Positions 16,534 through 25,259 of a stretch of 64,000 nucleotides of DNA are shown here, in pieces; position 1 is the first letter of the stretch, and every line of letters starts with the position of its first letter. Source of the stretch: Roseibium sp. MMSF_3412 (lineage in GTDB: Bacteria; Pseudomonadota; Alphaproteobacteria; Rhizobiales; Stappiaceae); NCBI RefSeq assembly GCF_030733265.1, contig NZ_JASHJI010000005.1, forward strand, positions 248,001 to 312,000, written 5' to 3'. Below the pieces are notes generated by a model, which worked only from the letters and a program-made list of their open reading frames with translations, was not told the origin of the DNA and did not search any database. Both the position numbers and the translations under genes were made by a program.

Positions 16534-16556
16534 AAAAAAACCGCCTCAAGGGCGGT
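16534..16556 (-). terminator. Rho-independent terminator before the lysozyme gene
   Basis: Read on the minus strand, ACCGCC-CTTGA-GGCGGT is followed by a run of seven T residues (plus-strand A7 at 16534-16540). It ends transcription of the 16589-16945 gene, so the lysozyme operon probably needs its own promoter or is expressed by read-through. Confidence 0.75.
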
Positions 16557-16588
16557 TCGGTCGTCAGTCTCTGCTTTGGCTTTTACGT

Positions 16589-16945
16589 TTAAGCGTTGGC
16601 AACAGCTGCCAACTGAGCGGCATAGTCCGCAGGTATCGGGCTCAAGGCTTCCAATTCGTCCGACTTGGCACGCATGGCGTTGACCTTCGCCCAGAGCGCC
16701 TTCATCGCGGTTTCTTCGTTCTGCTCATCTGTCGTCAATGAGCCGTCGGTTTGCACCTTGCGGACAAGCTCTGTGGCCCGCGCGATGTAGTTTCGCTGTT
16801 TCCAGTCCGGCGCAATGGCAAGGATCAGGCGCGAGGCCTCCGCCTTCACGTCCGCGGCCTTCAATCCTGGCCGCGCGCTTTCAAATGCCGTCTCTTCACC
16901 GCTCGTCAGGGTGACACGGGTTCCATTTACAAGTTTGGTTGCCAT
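16589..16945 (-). CDS. Phage tail-accessory-like protein
   Basis: A 118-aa acidic, helical protein starting ATKLVNGTRVTLTSGEE after its Met. Short N-terminal V-N-G-x-R-V-x-L-T patterns of this kind occur in proteins encoded at the end of phage tail operons. A helical repeat follows (PDWKQRNYIARATELVRK). The ATG at 16945 has GAGGAA 7 nt upstream; the frame stays open to an ATG at 17047 (34 further codons) without a better site, so a longer form is possible. The placement just before the lysozyme cassette supports phage origin. No other tail, capsid or terminase gene is present. Confidence 0.6.
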   Translation of the reverse strand: MATKLVNGTRVTLTSGEETAFESARPGLKAADVKAEASRLILAIAPDWKQRNYIARATELVRKVQTDGSLTTDEQNEETAMKALWAKVNAMRAKSDELEALSPIPADYAAQLAAVANA

Positions 16946-17330
16946 CACGCATTCCTCATTCCGTACATGGTCACGGTTCCGCTTTCCAGATTCCCTAAAC
17001 GCCTCCAGCTCTTCCTGCCAGCCGGTGATATCTTCAAAATCTGCCATTGCTTTTGTTCCCGTTCATTCGCCGCACTATGTTCATGAATTGTTCCAAAACA
17101 CAACCCAGACGCGAAAACCTTTCAAGGCGGCGCGCGCACGACCGTCAGTGCGGCTTCAGCCGCACTTCCCCAATGTACTGGAATAGCGGCATTCTTAGCC
17201 GCGTTTTGACGAACCGTCCACGAAGGGCTCAGATCTCAAACACCACTTCAGACAGTGAGCCCTTAAAGTCTTTTTAGTGTCAGCACGTTATCTCTGTTTG
17301 ACTACTTGGCGTTTTAAGGCGGATTCCATG
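16946..17330. other. Intergenic region with a palindrome between phage remnant and ABC operon
   Basis: Apart from the possible upstream extension of the phage-like gene (to 17047), nothing coding is recognised. A perfect 20-bp palindrome (AGTGCGGCTTCAGCCGCACT, 17147-17166) could fold as a 9-bp stem. No T-run follows on either strand. This may be a scar of prophage decay. Confidence 0.4.
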
Positions 17331-18155
17331 TCATACCCGCCATCCGAGCAACCGCTTTTCCAGAAGGCCGATCAGCGCACTGACAAGAACGCCCAGCAAC
17401 GACAGGATCACAACCCCTGCAAAAAGGCGTTCCAGGTCATAGAGCGAGCCGGCCTCGAGGATATACGCCCCGATACCGTATTCAGCACCAAGCATTTCAG
17501 CCGCGACCAGAAGAATGATGGCAATCGCAAGGCTGATGCGAAGGCCGGAGAGAATACCCGGCATCGCCCCCGGCAGAACGATCTTGCGCACGATCGAGGA
17601 CCAGGAAAGACCGAAGCTCTGCCCCATGCGGATAAGGGATCTGTCGACATTGTCGACCGCGCCATAGGTCGCCACCACGGTCGGTGTGAACGTGCCGAAT
17701 GCAATCAGCGCATATTTGGAGCCCTCGTCGATCCCGAACCAGATCACGAACAGAGGCAGAAGCGCGATCTTCGGGATCGGGAAGATGGCCGCGACCAGAG
17801 GCACCAGCCCGGCGCGGACGTAAGAAAACAGCCCGATCAGCACCCCGGTCGCGATGCCGGCGCTCGCACCAAGGGCCGCGCCGATCACAAGGCGCGTGAG
17901 GGACGGCTGCAGATGCTTGAAGAGAAGGCCGCTTTCCCAAAGCTGAACGAATGTCGCCAGCACATCACTCGGCTTGGGCAGCGTCAGCGCGGAAATCCAG
18001 CCGCTCTGCGTGCCCCACTGGATCAGACCGATCAGCACGACGAACACGGCAACGCCCACCCAGCGGAGCGATCTGGGGGCAAAACCGCCACCGCGAAACC
18101 GCACTTCGATCGGCTTGTCGTCATTCGGGCGGTTTGCGGCTTCCGTCTCAGCCAT
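17331..18155 (-). CDS. ABC transporter permease (SsuC/TauC type)
   Basis: A 274-aa permease with about six membrane segments and the EAA loop typical of taurine/nitrate/sulfonate-type importers (AFGTFTPTVVATYGAVDNVDRSL region and the ILPGAMPGILSGLRI-like motif VLPGAMPGILSGLRISLA). The reading frame overlaps the ATPase gene by 8 bp. It forms the channel of the importer 17331-20022; substrate specificity of this class cannot be inferred from the permease alone. Confidence 0.87.
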   Translation of the reverse strand: MAETEAANRPNDDKPIEVRFRGGGFAPRSLRWVGVAVFVVLIGLIQWGTQSGWISALTLPKPSDVLATFVQLWESGLLFKHLQPSLTRLVIGAALGASAGIATGVLIGLFSYVRAGLVPLVAAIFPIPKIALLPLFVIWFGIDEGSKYALIAFGTFTPTVVATYGAVDNVDRSLIRMGQSFGLSWSSIVRKIVLPGAMPGILSGLRISLAIAIILLVAAEMLGAEYGIGAYILEAGSLYDLERLFAGVVILSLLGVLVSALIGLLEKRLLGWRV

Positions 18156-18921
18156 CGATCAGTTCCTCGTCCGCTGCACGTGCCTCTTCGCGCATGAGCT
18201 CCCAAAGCAGATCGTGCTTGGTCTGACAGACCGGATCGCCTGCACGGCGCTCACCGATCGGTGTGTCGATCCGCACGATCTCGCGGATTTGGCCCGGACG
18301 GCGCGACAACACCACGATCGTATGCCCGAGCCGCACGGCTTCGGCCAGATTGTGGGTCACGTAGACGGCGGTGAACGGCTGGCGGGTCCAGAGCGCCACC
18401 AGATCGTCCATCAGCAATTCGCGTGTCTGCGCATCAAGCGCCGACAGGGGTTCGTCCATCAGCATCACTGCCGGATTGACCGCCAGTGCACGCGCGATCG
18501 CGACCCTTTGTTTCATGCCCCCGGAGAGCTGTTTTGGCAGTGCATCGGCGAAATCGGAGAGCTTCGTACGCTTCAGGACGTCGTCGATGATCGCCTTGGA
18601 CCGTTGACCCCGAATGCCGTGGTCTTCCAGAACAAGCGATATGTTGCCCTTCACGCTGCGCCACGGCAGCAAGGCGAAATCCTGAAAAACGAACGTAAGC
18701 GGATTAAGGCTGTCGGCGGGTGGCGCGCCAAGTTGCAGCACGCGCCCGCTGCCGGGCCGCTCAAGCCCTCCGATCAACCGCAGAAGCGTCGACTTCCCGC
18801 ACCCGGACGGGCCGACCAGACAGACGATCTGCCCTGTCGGGATCTCCAGAGAGATGTCGCGCAGCACATCGGTGTCGCCATAGGAATGGCAAATGCCGTC
18901 TAACCTGATGTCCATGCCCAT
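18148..18921 (-). CDS. ABC transporter ATPase (SsuB/TauB type)
   Basis: A 257-aa ATPase with Walker A GPSGCGKST, Q-loop FVFQDFALLPW, signature LSGGMKQRVAIARAL, Walker B AVMLMDEPLSALD and H-loop VTHNLAEAV. It energises uptake through the adjacent permease. The ATG at 18921 is supported by AGGTGA 6 nt upstream; the frame is open to 19005 but that stretch overlaps the binding-protein gene boundary and lacks ABC features. Confidence 0.88.
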   Translation of the reverse strand: MGMDIRLDGICHSYGDTDVLRDISLEIPTGQIVCLVGPSGCGKSTLLRLIGGLERPGSGRVLQLGAPPADSLNPLTFVFQDFALLPWRSVKGNISLVLEDHGIRGQRSKAIIDDVLKRTKLSDFADALPKQLSGGMKQRVAIARALAVNPAVMLMDEPLSALDAQTRELLMDDLVALWTRQPFTAVYVTHNLAEAVRLGHTIVVLSRRPGQIREIVRIDTPIGERRAGDPVCQTKHDLLWELMREEARAADEELIDG

Positions 18922-19005
18922 GTGATCGTCACCTGACCGCACTCCGCAAACGCGGAGACGGCCACCGCGACATGTCCCGGCCACCACCTCCGCACCGGCG
19001 CGCAC

Positions 19006-20022
19006 CTAGCCTTCGTAGATTTCCACGTAGCTGCCGTCGACAAGCGTGTCGAGCGTGATGTCCTTGCCGACCAGGTCTTCGGACTGGAACCACTCAAGCT
19101 GATCCTTGAGCGAGGCAACGTTCAGACGCGCGCCTTCGTTGATCCGCATTGTTCCGTTGATAATGGAAGGTGCCGCCTTCTCGCGCGGGCGGTCGGTGTA
19201 GACGTATTTGTGGATCAGGTCGACCATCTCGTTCACGCCGTCATCGCCGCCGGCCTTGTCGATCATTGTCGAATTGTAGTCGCTGACGCCCTTGCCGAAA
19301 CCGGCCAGGAAGTCTTCGGTCTGCCCCCGTTCATCGGACGCATTCTTGGCCGAGGTAAAGACGGTCGTGACCTGGTAACCGGGAAGATAGTCCGAGATGT
19401 TGCCGATGATATGAACCGCACCGGAACCGGCAAGCGGCTTGGCGATATGGGGAACGATCGACCAGGCATCAATCTGGCCGGACTTGAGCGCTCCTATGAT
19501 GGCACCGACTTTCTGTAGCGGCTTGAACGACATTTCGACACCTTCGGCCTGGGCAACCTTGGAGCCCATATAGTGGAAGGACGAACCGGCCGTGGACATG
19601 CCGAAGGTCTTGCCGCCAAGCTGTGAAGGCGACGTCAGACCTGCTTTGAATGCCGCGTCGGATGCCAGGATTTTCTGCCCGTCAATTCCGTCCTCCTCGC
19701 TGAGAGCACCACCGATCACCTTGATCGCCCCCTTGTCGGCCAGCGAAATCAGGCCACCGGAAACAGCGGTGACGGCGTAGTCCACGTCGCCGGAGGCAAT
19801 GGCAACAGCCATCGGCTGCGCCGCCTGAAAGAACTTCAGTTCCACATCAAGGCCGGCGTCGTTGAAATAGCCCCGTTCAAGAGCAATGAAGCTGCCGGAA
19901 TGCGAGGTGAAGCGCAGCGCGCCAACGACGATTTTCCGGTTCTGTGCAATCGCGGGAGCTGCCAATGTCGTCGCGGCAGCGGCCCCCATCAGGCCAAGGG
20001 TCTGGCGTCTGTTCAGTCTCAT
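19006..20022 (-). CDS. ABC transporter substrate-binding protein (NMT1/SsuA type), Tat-like signal
   Basis: A 338-aa periplasmic binding protein. The N-terminus NRRQTLGLMGAAAATTLAAP carries a twin-Arg motif followed by a hydrophobic h-region and AIAQ cleavage site. The mature part begins KIVVGALRFTSHSGSFIALERGYF, typical of NMT1/SsuA-like binders of sulfonates, nitrate, thiamine precursors or aromatic acids. It is followed directly by the ATPase and permease, and preceded by a GntR gene 22 bp upstream in the same direction. Ligand is unknown. Confidence 0.86.
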   Translation of the reverse strand: MRLNRRQTLGLMGAAAATTLAAPAIAQNRKIVVGALRFTSHSGSFIALERGYFNDAGLDVELKFFQAAQPMAVAIASGDVDYAVTAVSGGLISLADKGAIKVIGGALSEEDGIDGQKILASDAAFKAGLTSPSQLGGKTFGMSTAGSSFHYMGSKVAQAEGVEMSFKPLQKVGAIIGALKSGQIDAWSIVPHIAKPLAGSGAVHIIGNISDYLPGYQVTTVFTSAKNASDERGQTEDFLAGFGKGVSDYNSTMIDKAGGDDGVNEMVDLIHKYVYTDRPREKAAPSIINGTMRINEGARLNVASLKDQLEWFQSEDLVGKDITLDTLVDGSYVEIYEG

Positions 20023-20043
20023 GTTCTGGTCCTCCCGTTTCGT

Positions 20044-20724
20044 TCAAGCTGTTTCTTGCCTCGCGCCGAGATCGGCACGGATATCGTCTTCAAGCAGTCT
20101 GAGCGCACTGTTTTCGTCGCGGCCGAGAACGGCCTTTTGCAGTTTTTCCAGCCGCTGCGCCCGCGCTGAAAAATCGATCCGTCCTTCACGCAAAAGCGCA
20201 AGACGGAACCGCCGCGACTGATTGTAGAATTTCCCTGCCATCTGAATAAGCCGGCGCGAACCACAGGCCGACAAAAGCGTCTCCGACACTGCGCGGCAAG
20301 CCTCGTCCCACTCCAAGGCCGTCACGTCATCGGGCTGGGCAATGACCGCCGCCTCCGCCCGGCTCAGCGTGTGGAAAACGGCAACCACCTTCGATTCCCA
20401 GGCGACGTCACCGCGAATCATGGAACGCTTGAGCCCCAGTTTCTCAGCCTGCAGGCGCATCAGGAGAATGTCTTCCAGGTCTTCCTGTGTCGCCGACATG
20501 ACCCGGAAACCGCGCTGGCTGGTCGCCTCGACCAATCCTTCCGCCGCCAGCATCCGCAGGGTTTCGCGCATGGAGTGGTTGGATCCGCCATAGGCCTGGC
20601 GAAGCGCCTCGATCTTGAGCTTTTCGTCGGGAGGCAGCACGCCAAACGAAATGTCGCGACGGATCGCGGAGGCAAGCATTGCCACGACTGTGTCGTCATC
20701 CTCTTTGCGTCCGCCGAAAAGCAT
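20044..20724 (-). CDS. GntR-family (FCD-type) transcriptional regulator
   Basis: A 226-aa regulator with an N-terminal winged HTH (AIRRDISFGVLPPDEKLKIEALRQAYGGSNHSMRETLRMLAAEGLVEA) and a helical C-terminal FCD-like effector domain. The ATG at 20724 (MLFGGRKEDD) is preferred over the upstream 20796 in-frame start, which lies in promoter-like sequence. As first gene of the ABC operon it is likely autoregulated and controls the importer in response to the substrate or an intermediate. Confidence 0.8.
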   Translation of the reverse strand: MLFGGRKEDDDTVVAMLASAIRRDISFGVLPPDEKLKIEALRQAYGGSNHSMRETLRMLAAEGLVEATSQRGFRVMSATQEDLEDILLMRLQAEKLGLKRSMIRGDVAWESKVVAVFHTLSRAEAAVIAQPDDVTALEWDEACRAVSETLLSACGSRRLIQMAGKFYNQSRRFRLALLREGRIDFSARAQRLEKLQKAVLGRDENSALRLLEDDIRADLGARQETA

Positions 20725-21043
20725 TCTGTGCCTTGATTTGAAAAAAGTTGGATATTTTTCCGATAATCGACAGAGCGCTGTCAAGTACAACAGCACAAGA
20801 CACCGTCACAGACGGCTAGGCAAATTAAGCTTTCGACAGAATCGCTCGCGGTGCGGCACCGTCCGATCCCCCAAGAAATGGGACATGTGAGGCTATCCGC
20901 TTTCGATTGAACTGTCGTCCCGGCTGTAGCGCAGCGGAAAGCCGGGATCCAGTACCCAAACCCCGCGCTGTGTGGAGTGAAAACGTTCGATCAGCGGGCT
21001 GGATTCGAGCGTGCTGCCCAATCAACCCAAAATGGACCGCGGT
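20725..21043. other. Intergenic region upstream of the GntR gene
   Basis: No gene recognised. It contains the dispersed-type hairpin repeat at 20914-20953 and an AT-rich promoter-like part near 20740-20800 with a minus-strand TTGACA hexamer. The -10 could not be placed confidently. Confidence 0.4.
20914..20953. repeat. Hairpin repeat of the GTCCCGGCT...AGCCGGGAT type
   Basis: TCCCGGCT (20918-20925) pairs with AGCCGGGA (20940-20947), continuing into GATCCAGTAC. Short CCCGGCTT...AAGCCGGGATCCAG palindromes are recurrent intergenic repeats in many alphaproteobacteria. It lies between the aldehyde dehydrogenase end and the GntR promoter region. Only one copy is seen in this window, so repeat status rests on recollection of the family pattern. 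Confidence 0.45.
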
Positions 21044-22513
21044 TCAGCGCATGACGAACGGATTGCTCATGGGCGCTTCCGACATGTTGATCCAGGTCGT
21101 TTTCGTGCGCGTGTAGTCGAGGATCGCTTCCAGCCCGGCTTCCCGTCCATAGCCCGACTGATTGAACCCGCCAAAAGGCGCGATCGGGGAAACCGCCCGG
21201 TAGGTGTTCACCCAGCAGATCCCTGCCCTCAATCGCGACGAAACACGATGGGCGCGCGCGACATTCTGTGTAAAGACGCCGGACCCGAGCCCGTAAGGTG
21301 TGTCATTCGCGAGCGCGACTGCCTCTTCCTCGGTATCAAAGGGCAAAAGCGACATCACCGGGCCGAACATCTCGACGTGGAGCGTCGCCGTTTCCGGCGT
21401 TGCGCATTCCACAAGCGTCGGCGCCATGTAGTTGCCGGGCCGATCGAGCGCTTCGCCTCCGAAACGGATCCGCGCTCCCTGCCCCCGCGCCGTATCCAGT
21501 GTAGCCTTGATCCGGTCGACCTGTGCACCGGTACAGAGCGGACCGACATGCGTTGTTGCCTCCAGCGGATCGCCGACAACGATGCCCTCGGATTTTTCCG
21601 CAATACGCCTGGCAAGTTCTTCAAAGACAGGCCGCTGCACAAGACCGCGTGTCCCGGCAACGCAACTTTGCCCTGAGGCGCCGAAATTACCGGCGATCAG
21701 GCCGTTGGCAGCACCTTCCAGATCCGCGTCCTCAAACACAAGGATCGGAGACTTTCCGCCGAGTTCCAATGTGGTGACTGCAAAATTCTCGGCCGAGTTT
21801 CGGACCACATGCCGTGCGGTTTCCGGCCCGCCGGTAAACGCGATCCTGTCGATGTGCCTGTGCCGCGTCAGGGGAATGGCGCAATTCTCCGCGTCTCCCG
21901 TGATCACCGAGACAACACCTGCCGGAAAGCCAGCTTCTTCGATGAGGCGTGCAAATTCCAGCATTGGCGCCGGTGCGATCTCCGAGGCTTTCAGCACAAC
22001 GGTGCAGCCTGCCGCAAGCGCCGGACCAAGCTTGGTCGCCGTCAGGAACATCTGTGCATTCCAGGGAACAATCGCCGCAACCACCCCTATTGGGGCGCGC
22101 TGCGTGAAGACATGCATATCCGGTTTGTCGATCGGAAGGACCTGGCCCTCGATCTTGTCGGCCAAACCGGCATAGTAGCGATAGTAATCGCCGACATACT
22201 TTGTCTGGCTGGCGGTTTCCGCCAGCAGCTTGCCGCTGTCCCGCGTCTCGACCTCGCCGATCTGTCCCGCATGGGCCTCGATCAGGTCTGCCAACCGGTA
22301 AAGAAGCTTTCCCCTGGCGGTTTGGGTCATGTCCCGCCATGAGGGGTCATCGAGGGCGCGCTTCGCGGCGGCAACTGCCCGGTCGACATCTTCCGCTGAA
22401 GCGCAGGCAAAGCTCGCCCAGTCTTCGCCGGTCGCCGGATTTTGCGACGACATCACCTGACCGTTGCTGCCCTCGGTCCACACACCGTCGATGAAGAGCT
22501 GATAGTGCTGCAT
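21044..22513 (-). CDS. NAD(P)-dependent aldehyde dehydrogenase
   Basis: A 489-aa ALDH-superfamily enzyme. Catalytic Glu lies in TLELGGKSP and nucleophile Cys in ASGQSCVAG; the PWNAQMFL (Asn) and AFTGGPETA cofactor loops are present, as is EMFGPVM before the C-terminal domain. It oxidises an aldehyde to the acid in the cytoplasm. As last gene of the monooxygenase operon it probably handles an aldehyde released by the luciferase-like enzyme or the hydrolase. Substrate unknown. Confidence 0.88.
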   Translation of the reverse strand: MQHYQLFIDGVWTEGSNGQVMSSQNPATGEDWASFACASAEDVDRAVAAAKRALDDPSWRDMTQTARGKLLYRLADLIEAHAGQIGEVETRDSGKLLAETASQTKYVGDYYRYYAGLADKIEGQVLPIDKPDMHVFTQRAPIGVVAAIVPWNAQMFLTATKLGPALAAGCTVVLKASEIAPAPMLEFARLIEEAGFPAGVVSVITGDAENCAIPLTRHRHIDRIAFTGGPETARHVVRNSAENFAVTTLELGGKSPILVFEDADLEGAANGLIAGNFGASGQSCVAGTRGLVQRPVFEELARRIAEKSEGIVVGDPLEATTHVGPLCTGAQVDRIKATLDTARGQGARIRFGGEALDRPGNYMAPTLVECATPETATLHVEMFGPVMSLLPFDTEEEAVALANDTPYGLGSGVFTQNVARAHRVSSRLRAGICWVNTYRAVSPIAPFGGFNQSGYGREAGLEAILDYTRTKTTWINMSEAPMSNPFVMR

Positions 22514-22522
22514 GTTGGTCCC

Positions 22523-23557
22523 TCAGCTGAATGCCGGCATGACATCGTCGATGAAACGGCCGAGAGACGCGCGCTTCCGCTCCGCGCTCATGCCGCTGTC
22601 TATCCAGAACGAGAACTCATCATACCCCAGATCCTCGTAGCGCCTGATCCTGTCGATAACCTCCGCCGCCGTCCCGATCGTCAGATCCCTGGCAAGGTTC
22701 TCAGGTGCCATCATCCGGTTTCCTGCAATTTCCTCTTCCGAAAGCTCGGCGATCAGCCCTTGCGAAACGGGCCGTTTGTTCTGGAACCAGGCACCGAAAT
22801 AACAATAGAACCGGGAAAGCTCCTGCGTTGCGGTATAGACGTCGTCACTGTCCGAACCGACATAAGTGTGGTGCAGAAGCATGATTTTCGGCCTCGGCCC
22901 GTCATGCGTTTCGCAGGCATCGTTGAAGCGCCCCATCAGGGTTTCCACCTCCTCGTGCCCCTGCCAGAGCGGGGTGACCTGGATATTGAACCCCTGATGC
23001 ACACCGAATTCGTGGCTGTTCGGGTCCCGGGCCGCAATCCAGATTGGCGGCCCGTCTTCCTGCACGGGCTTCGGCGAGGCGGTGCTTGCGGGAAAGTTGA
23101 AAAATTCGCCGTCGTGGGCATGATCGCCGTGCCAGAGCTTGCGCAGGAGTGGGGTCGTTTCCCGCATTCTTTGCCCGGCTTCCCAGGCATCCATCCCGGG
23201 CATCATCCGCTCATATTCGTAGGAATAGGCTCCCCGGGCGATCCCGAGTTCAATCCGCCCGCCCGTCATAAGGTCGGCGGCGGCCGCCTCACCTGCAAGT
23301 TTGATCGGGTGCCAGAACGGGGCAACGATCGTGCCGGTGCCCAGGCGGACATTCTTTGTGTGGTGCGCAAGATCCACGAGCGACAGAAACGGATTGGGCG
23401 CGATGGTGAATTCCATGCCGTGATGCTCGCCCGTCCAGATCGCGCGCATGCCGCCCTCGTCCGCCATTCTGCAAAGGGACAGAAAGTCCTCATAGAGCTT
23501 GGCGTGAGGCTCGTCCGGCGACAGCCGTTCCATATGCGCAAAGAGAGAGAACTCCAT
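22523..23557 (-). CDS. Luciferase-like (LLM class) flavin-dependent monooxygenase
   Basis: A 344-aa TIM-barrel flavin monooxygenase of the bacterial luciferase family. Marks include the MEFSLFAHMER start, AIWTGEHHGMEFTIAPNPF early in the barrel, RLGTGTIVAPFWHPIKLAGEAAAADLMTGGR in fragments, and GTAAEVIDRIRRYEDLGYDEF near the end. Such enzymes use reduced FMN supplied by a separate reductase, encoded 2 bp upstream here. RutA, nitrilotriacetate and alkanesulfonate monooxygenases are relatives. The reaction here may be oxidative C-N or ring-amide cleavage, given the hydrolase and DUF1185 partners, but this is inference. Confidence 0.85.
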   Translation of the reverse strand: MEFSLFAHMERLSPDEPHAKLYEDFLSLCRMADEGGMRAIWTGEHHGMEFTIAPNPFLSLVDLAHHTKNVRLGTGTIVAPFWHPIKLAGEAAAADLMTGGRIELGIARGAYSYEYERMMPGMDAWEAGQRMRETTPLLRKLWHGDHAHDGEFFNFPASTASPKPVQEDGPPIWIAARDPNSHEFGVHQGFNIQVTPLWQGHEEVETLMGRFNDACETHDGPRPKIMLLHHTYVGSDSDDVYTATQELSRFYCYFGAWFQNKRPVSQGLIAELSEEEIAGNRMMAPENLARDLTIGTAAEVIDRIRRYEDLGYDEFSFWIDSGMSAERKRASLGRFIDDVMPAFS

Positions 23558-23559
23558 GA

Positions 23560-24483
23560 TCAGGCCCTTTCCTGGATCTGGTGCGTCTCGCCCGAGACAG
23601 CATCGCCGAGATAGAGATTGAAATTTCGTGTCCGGGCCTCTTCCGCGAACCGCTCCAGCATGCGCGCAGTCGCTGCGGACTTGAACGTGAGACCGTGCAA
23701 TTCGGAGAATGGGATACGTTCGAAGCCGGCCGGCAACGAAACGTGTGTCGCCTTTGCCAGCAGATAGGCAAAATGAATGCCCTGGGTCGGATCGTCGAAG
23801 ACGGAGTAGACCGGCCCGAGTTCCACATCCATGCCCTGCTCCTGCAGTTCATTGCGAAGGCATACCCTCAGCGACGTCCTGTCAGGCGCAACGCATTCCG
23901 GCAGCCTGTATCCCTCCGGTGACGCTTGCAGGAGCACGCCGCCATCGACCTCCACAAGAGCGCCACAAATATTCTTTCTTGCCCCGGGATCCCGTGCCTT
24001 GTGCTCAAGACCGAGACTGAAGAACTGTCCGCCCGCATAACCCAGTCCGCGCCCCGGGCTCTGGGCGAATTCTCTGACCTCGCCAACCAGGATCGAATGA
24101 TCGCCTGCGGGCATGACCTGATGCGTCCGGCAGGAAAAAGAGGCAACGGCACCGTCGATAAGCGGTATGCCATCACAATTGGGAGTATGGTCCACGCGGG
24201 CAAAGCGGTCGCCCTTGTAACCGGCGAAGACATTGGCAATGTCTTCCTGCCCCTCACTCAACACGCTGACCCCGAAGCTGCTGCATGCGCTGAAAGCTTT
24301 GAAACTCGACAGGAATTTTCCAGGGCACACCAGCAGAAGCGGTGGGCTCAGCGACACGGATGAAAACGAGTTGGCCGTGAACCCAACTGGTCGGTCGGCC
24401 TCATCCAGACACGTGACGATCGTGACACCGGTCATGAACCGCCCGAAGGCGTCCCTGAGTTCACGCGGTTCGATTTCGCTCAT
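23560..24483 (-). CDS. Flavin reductase with extra C-terminal Nudix-like domain
   Basis: A 307-aa protein. Residues 1-~165 are a flavin reductase (RutF/HpaC type): GRFMTGVTIVTC, GFTANSFSSVSLSPPLLLVC, FGVSVLSEGQ. This class makes the FMNH2 used by the adjacent luciferase-like enzyme. Residues ~175-307 form an additional domain starting GALVEVDGGVLLQ, with P-E-G-Y and R-N-E-L helices that look like a Nudix fold lacking a full Nudix box. Usual members are only about 170 aa. The ATG overlaps the upstream hydrolase stop (ATGA), favouring 24483 over the GTG at 24492. Confidence 0.8.
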   Translation of the reverse strand: MSEIEPRELRDAFGRFMTGVTIVTCLDEADRPVGFTANSFSSVSLSPPLLLVCPGKFLSSFKAFSACSSFGVSVLSEGQEDIANVFAGYKGDRFARVDHTPNCDGIPLIDGAVASFSCRTHQVMPAGDHSILVGEVREFAQSPGRGLGYAGGQFFSLGLEHKARDPGARKNICGALVEVDGGVLLQASPEGYRLPECVAPDRTSLRVCLRNELQEQGMDVELGPVYSVFDDPTQGIHFAYLLAKATHVSLPAGFERIPFSELHGLTFKSAATARMLERFAEEARTRNFNLYLGDAVSGETHQIQERA

Positions 24484-25259
24484 GGCTGGCACCTCTCTGC
24501 AAACTCCAGCAAGCCGCGGTTGACCTCCGATGGATGTGTCATCGGCATCATGTGCGCCGCCTCCTCGACAACCGACACCTTGCTGTCCGGGGCAAGAGCG
24601 GCCATCGCTTGGCTCATGGCTGGAGTTGAATTCGGCTCACGGCCTCCGGTCATGAATAGCGAGGGGCAAGACAGCCCCCTGAGCGCTTCATCTGCCGGGC
24701 CGTCTTCACGCGTGAAAACGGAATAGGCAGCCCTGTACCCTTGCGGATCCATGTCGCTGAGCCAGCCATGGCAGGCATCGCGCTCCGGGCTTGAGCGCTC
24801 TCCGAACCATCGGACAAGTGTCGGCATCGGATCGGCGGTGCCGGTCTCGTCCATCCGAGCTGCGCGTTCCTGCACGGCAACCCGGGCAGCCGGGCTACGC
24901 CGGAAAATTGCATTCAGGGCAACAACGCCGTGCACCTGCTCGCGATACCGGCAGGCAATATCCAGCGCGATCATCGCACCCATGGAGTGCCCCACGACCA
25001 CCGCCGGGCGATCAAGCAGGCTCGCAATTCGGTCGCTGTATGCCTGCAGATCCGGCACCTCCGGCAACGGAGCACTGGCGGAGTGGCCCGGAAGGTCGGG
25101 GGCGAGAATTTCATGGCGCGGGCTCAAACCGGAAATCTGGGCATTCCAGGCCTCCGCCCGCAGACCGACACCATGAATCAAAAGGACACGCGGTCCCTTG
25201 CCCGCCGCAACGACGGCAAGGCCGTTCCGGTCAGACCGCGGCAGGGTTGTCCAGGTCAT
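24480..25259 (-). CDS. Alpha/beta hydrolase
   Basis: A 259-aa alpha/beta-fold hydrolase: VLLIHGVGLRAEAWN (oxyanion strand), DLPGHSASA, nucleophile Ser in VVGHSMGAMIA, an acid region at FMTGGREPNSTP and catalytic-type His in EEAAHMMPMTHP. The start at 25259 (MTWTTLPRSD) overlaps the upstream DUF1185 gene by about 29 bp; the frame is open to 25376 but that part lies deep in the other gene. In a Rut-like scheme it could hydrolyse an amine or ester intermediate, similar in position to RutD. Confidence 0.83.
   Translation of the reverse strand: MTWTTLPRSDRNGLAVVAAGKGPRVLLIHGVGLRAEAWNAQISGLSPRHEILAPDLPGHSASAPLPEVPDLQAYSDRIASLLDRPAVVVGHSMGAMIALDIACRYREQVHGVVALNAIFRRSPAARVAVQERAARMDETGTADPMPTLVRWFGERSSPERDACHGWLSDMDPQGYRAAYSVFTREDGPADEALRGLSCPSLFMTGGREPNSTPAMSQAMAALAPDSKVSVVEEAAHMMPMTHPSEVNRGLLEFAERCQP

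Noticed and set aside
17147..17166. 20-bp palindrome as terminator of the ABC operon or phage remnant
   Set aside because: No U-tract on either strand and position relative to stops is wrong for both; left as an unexplained palindrome.
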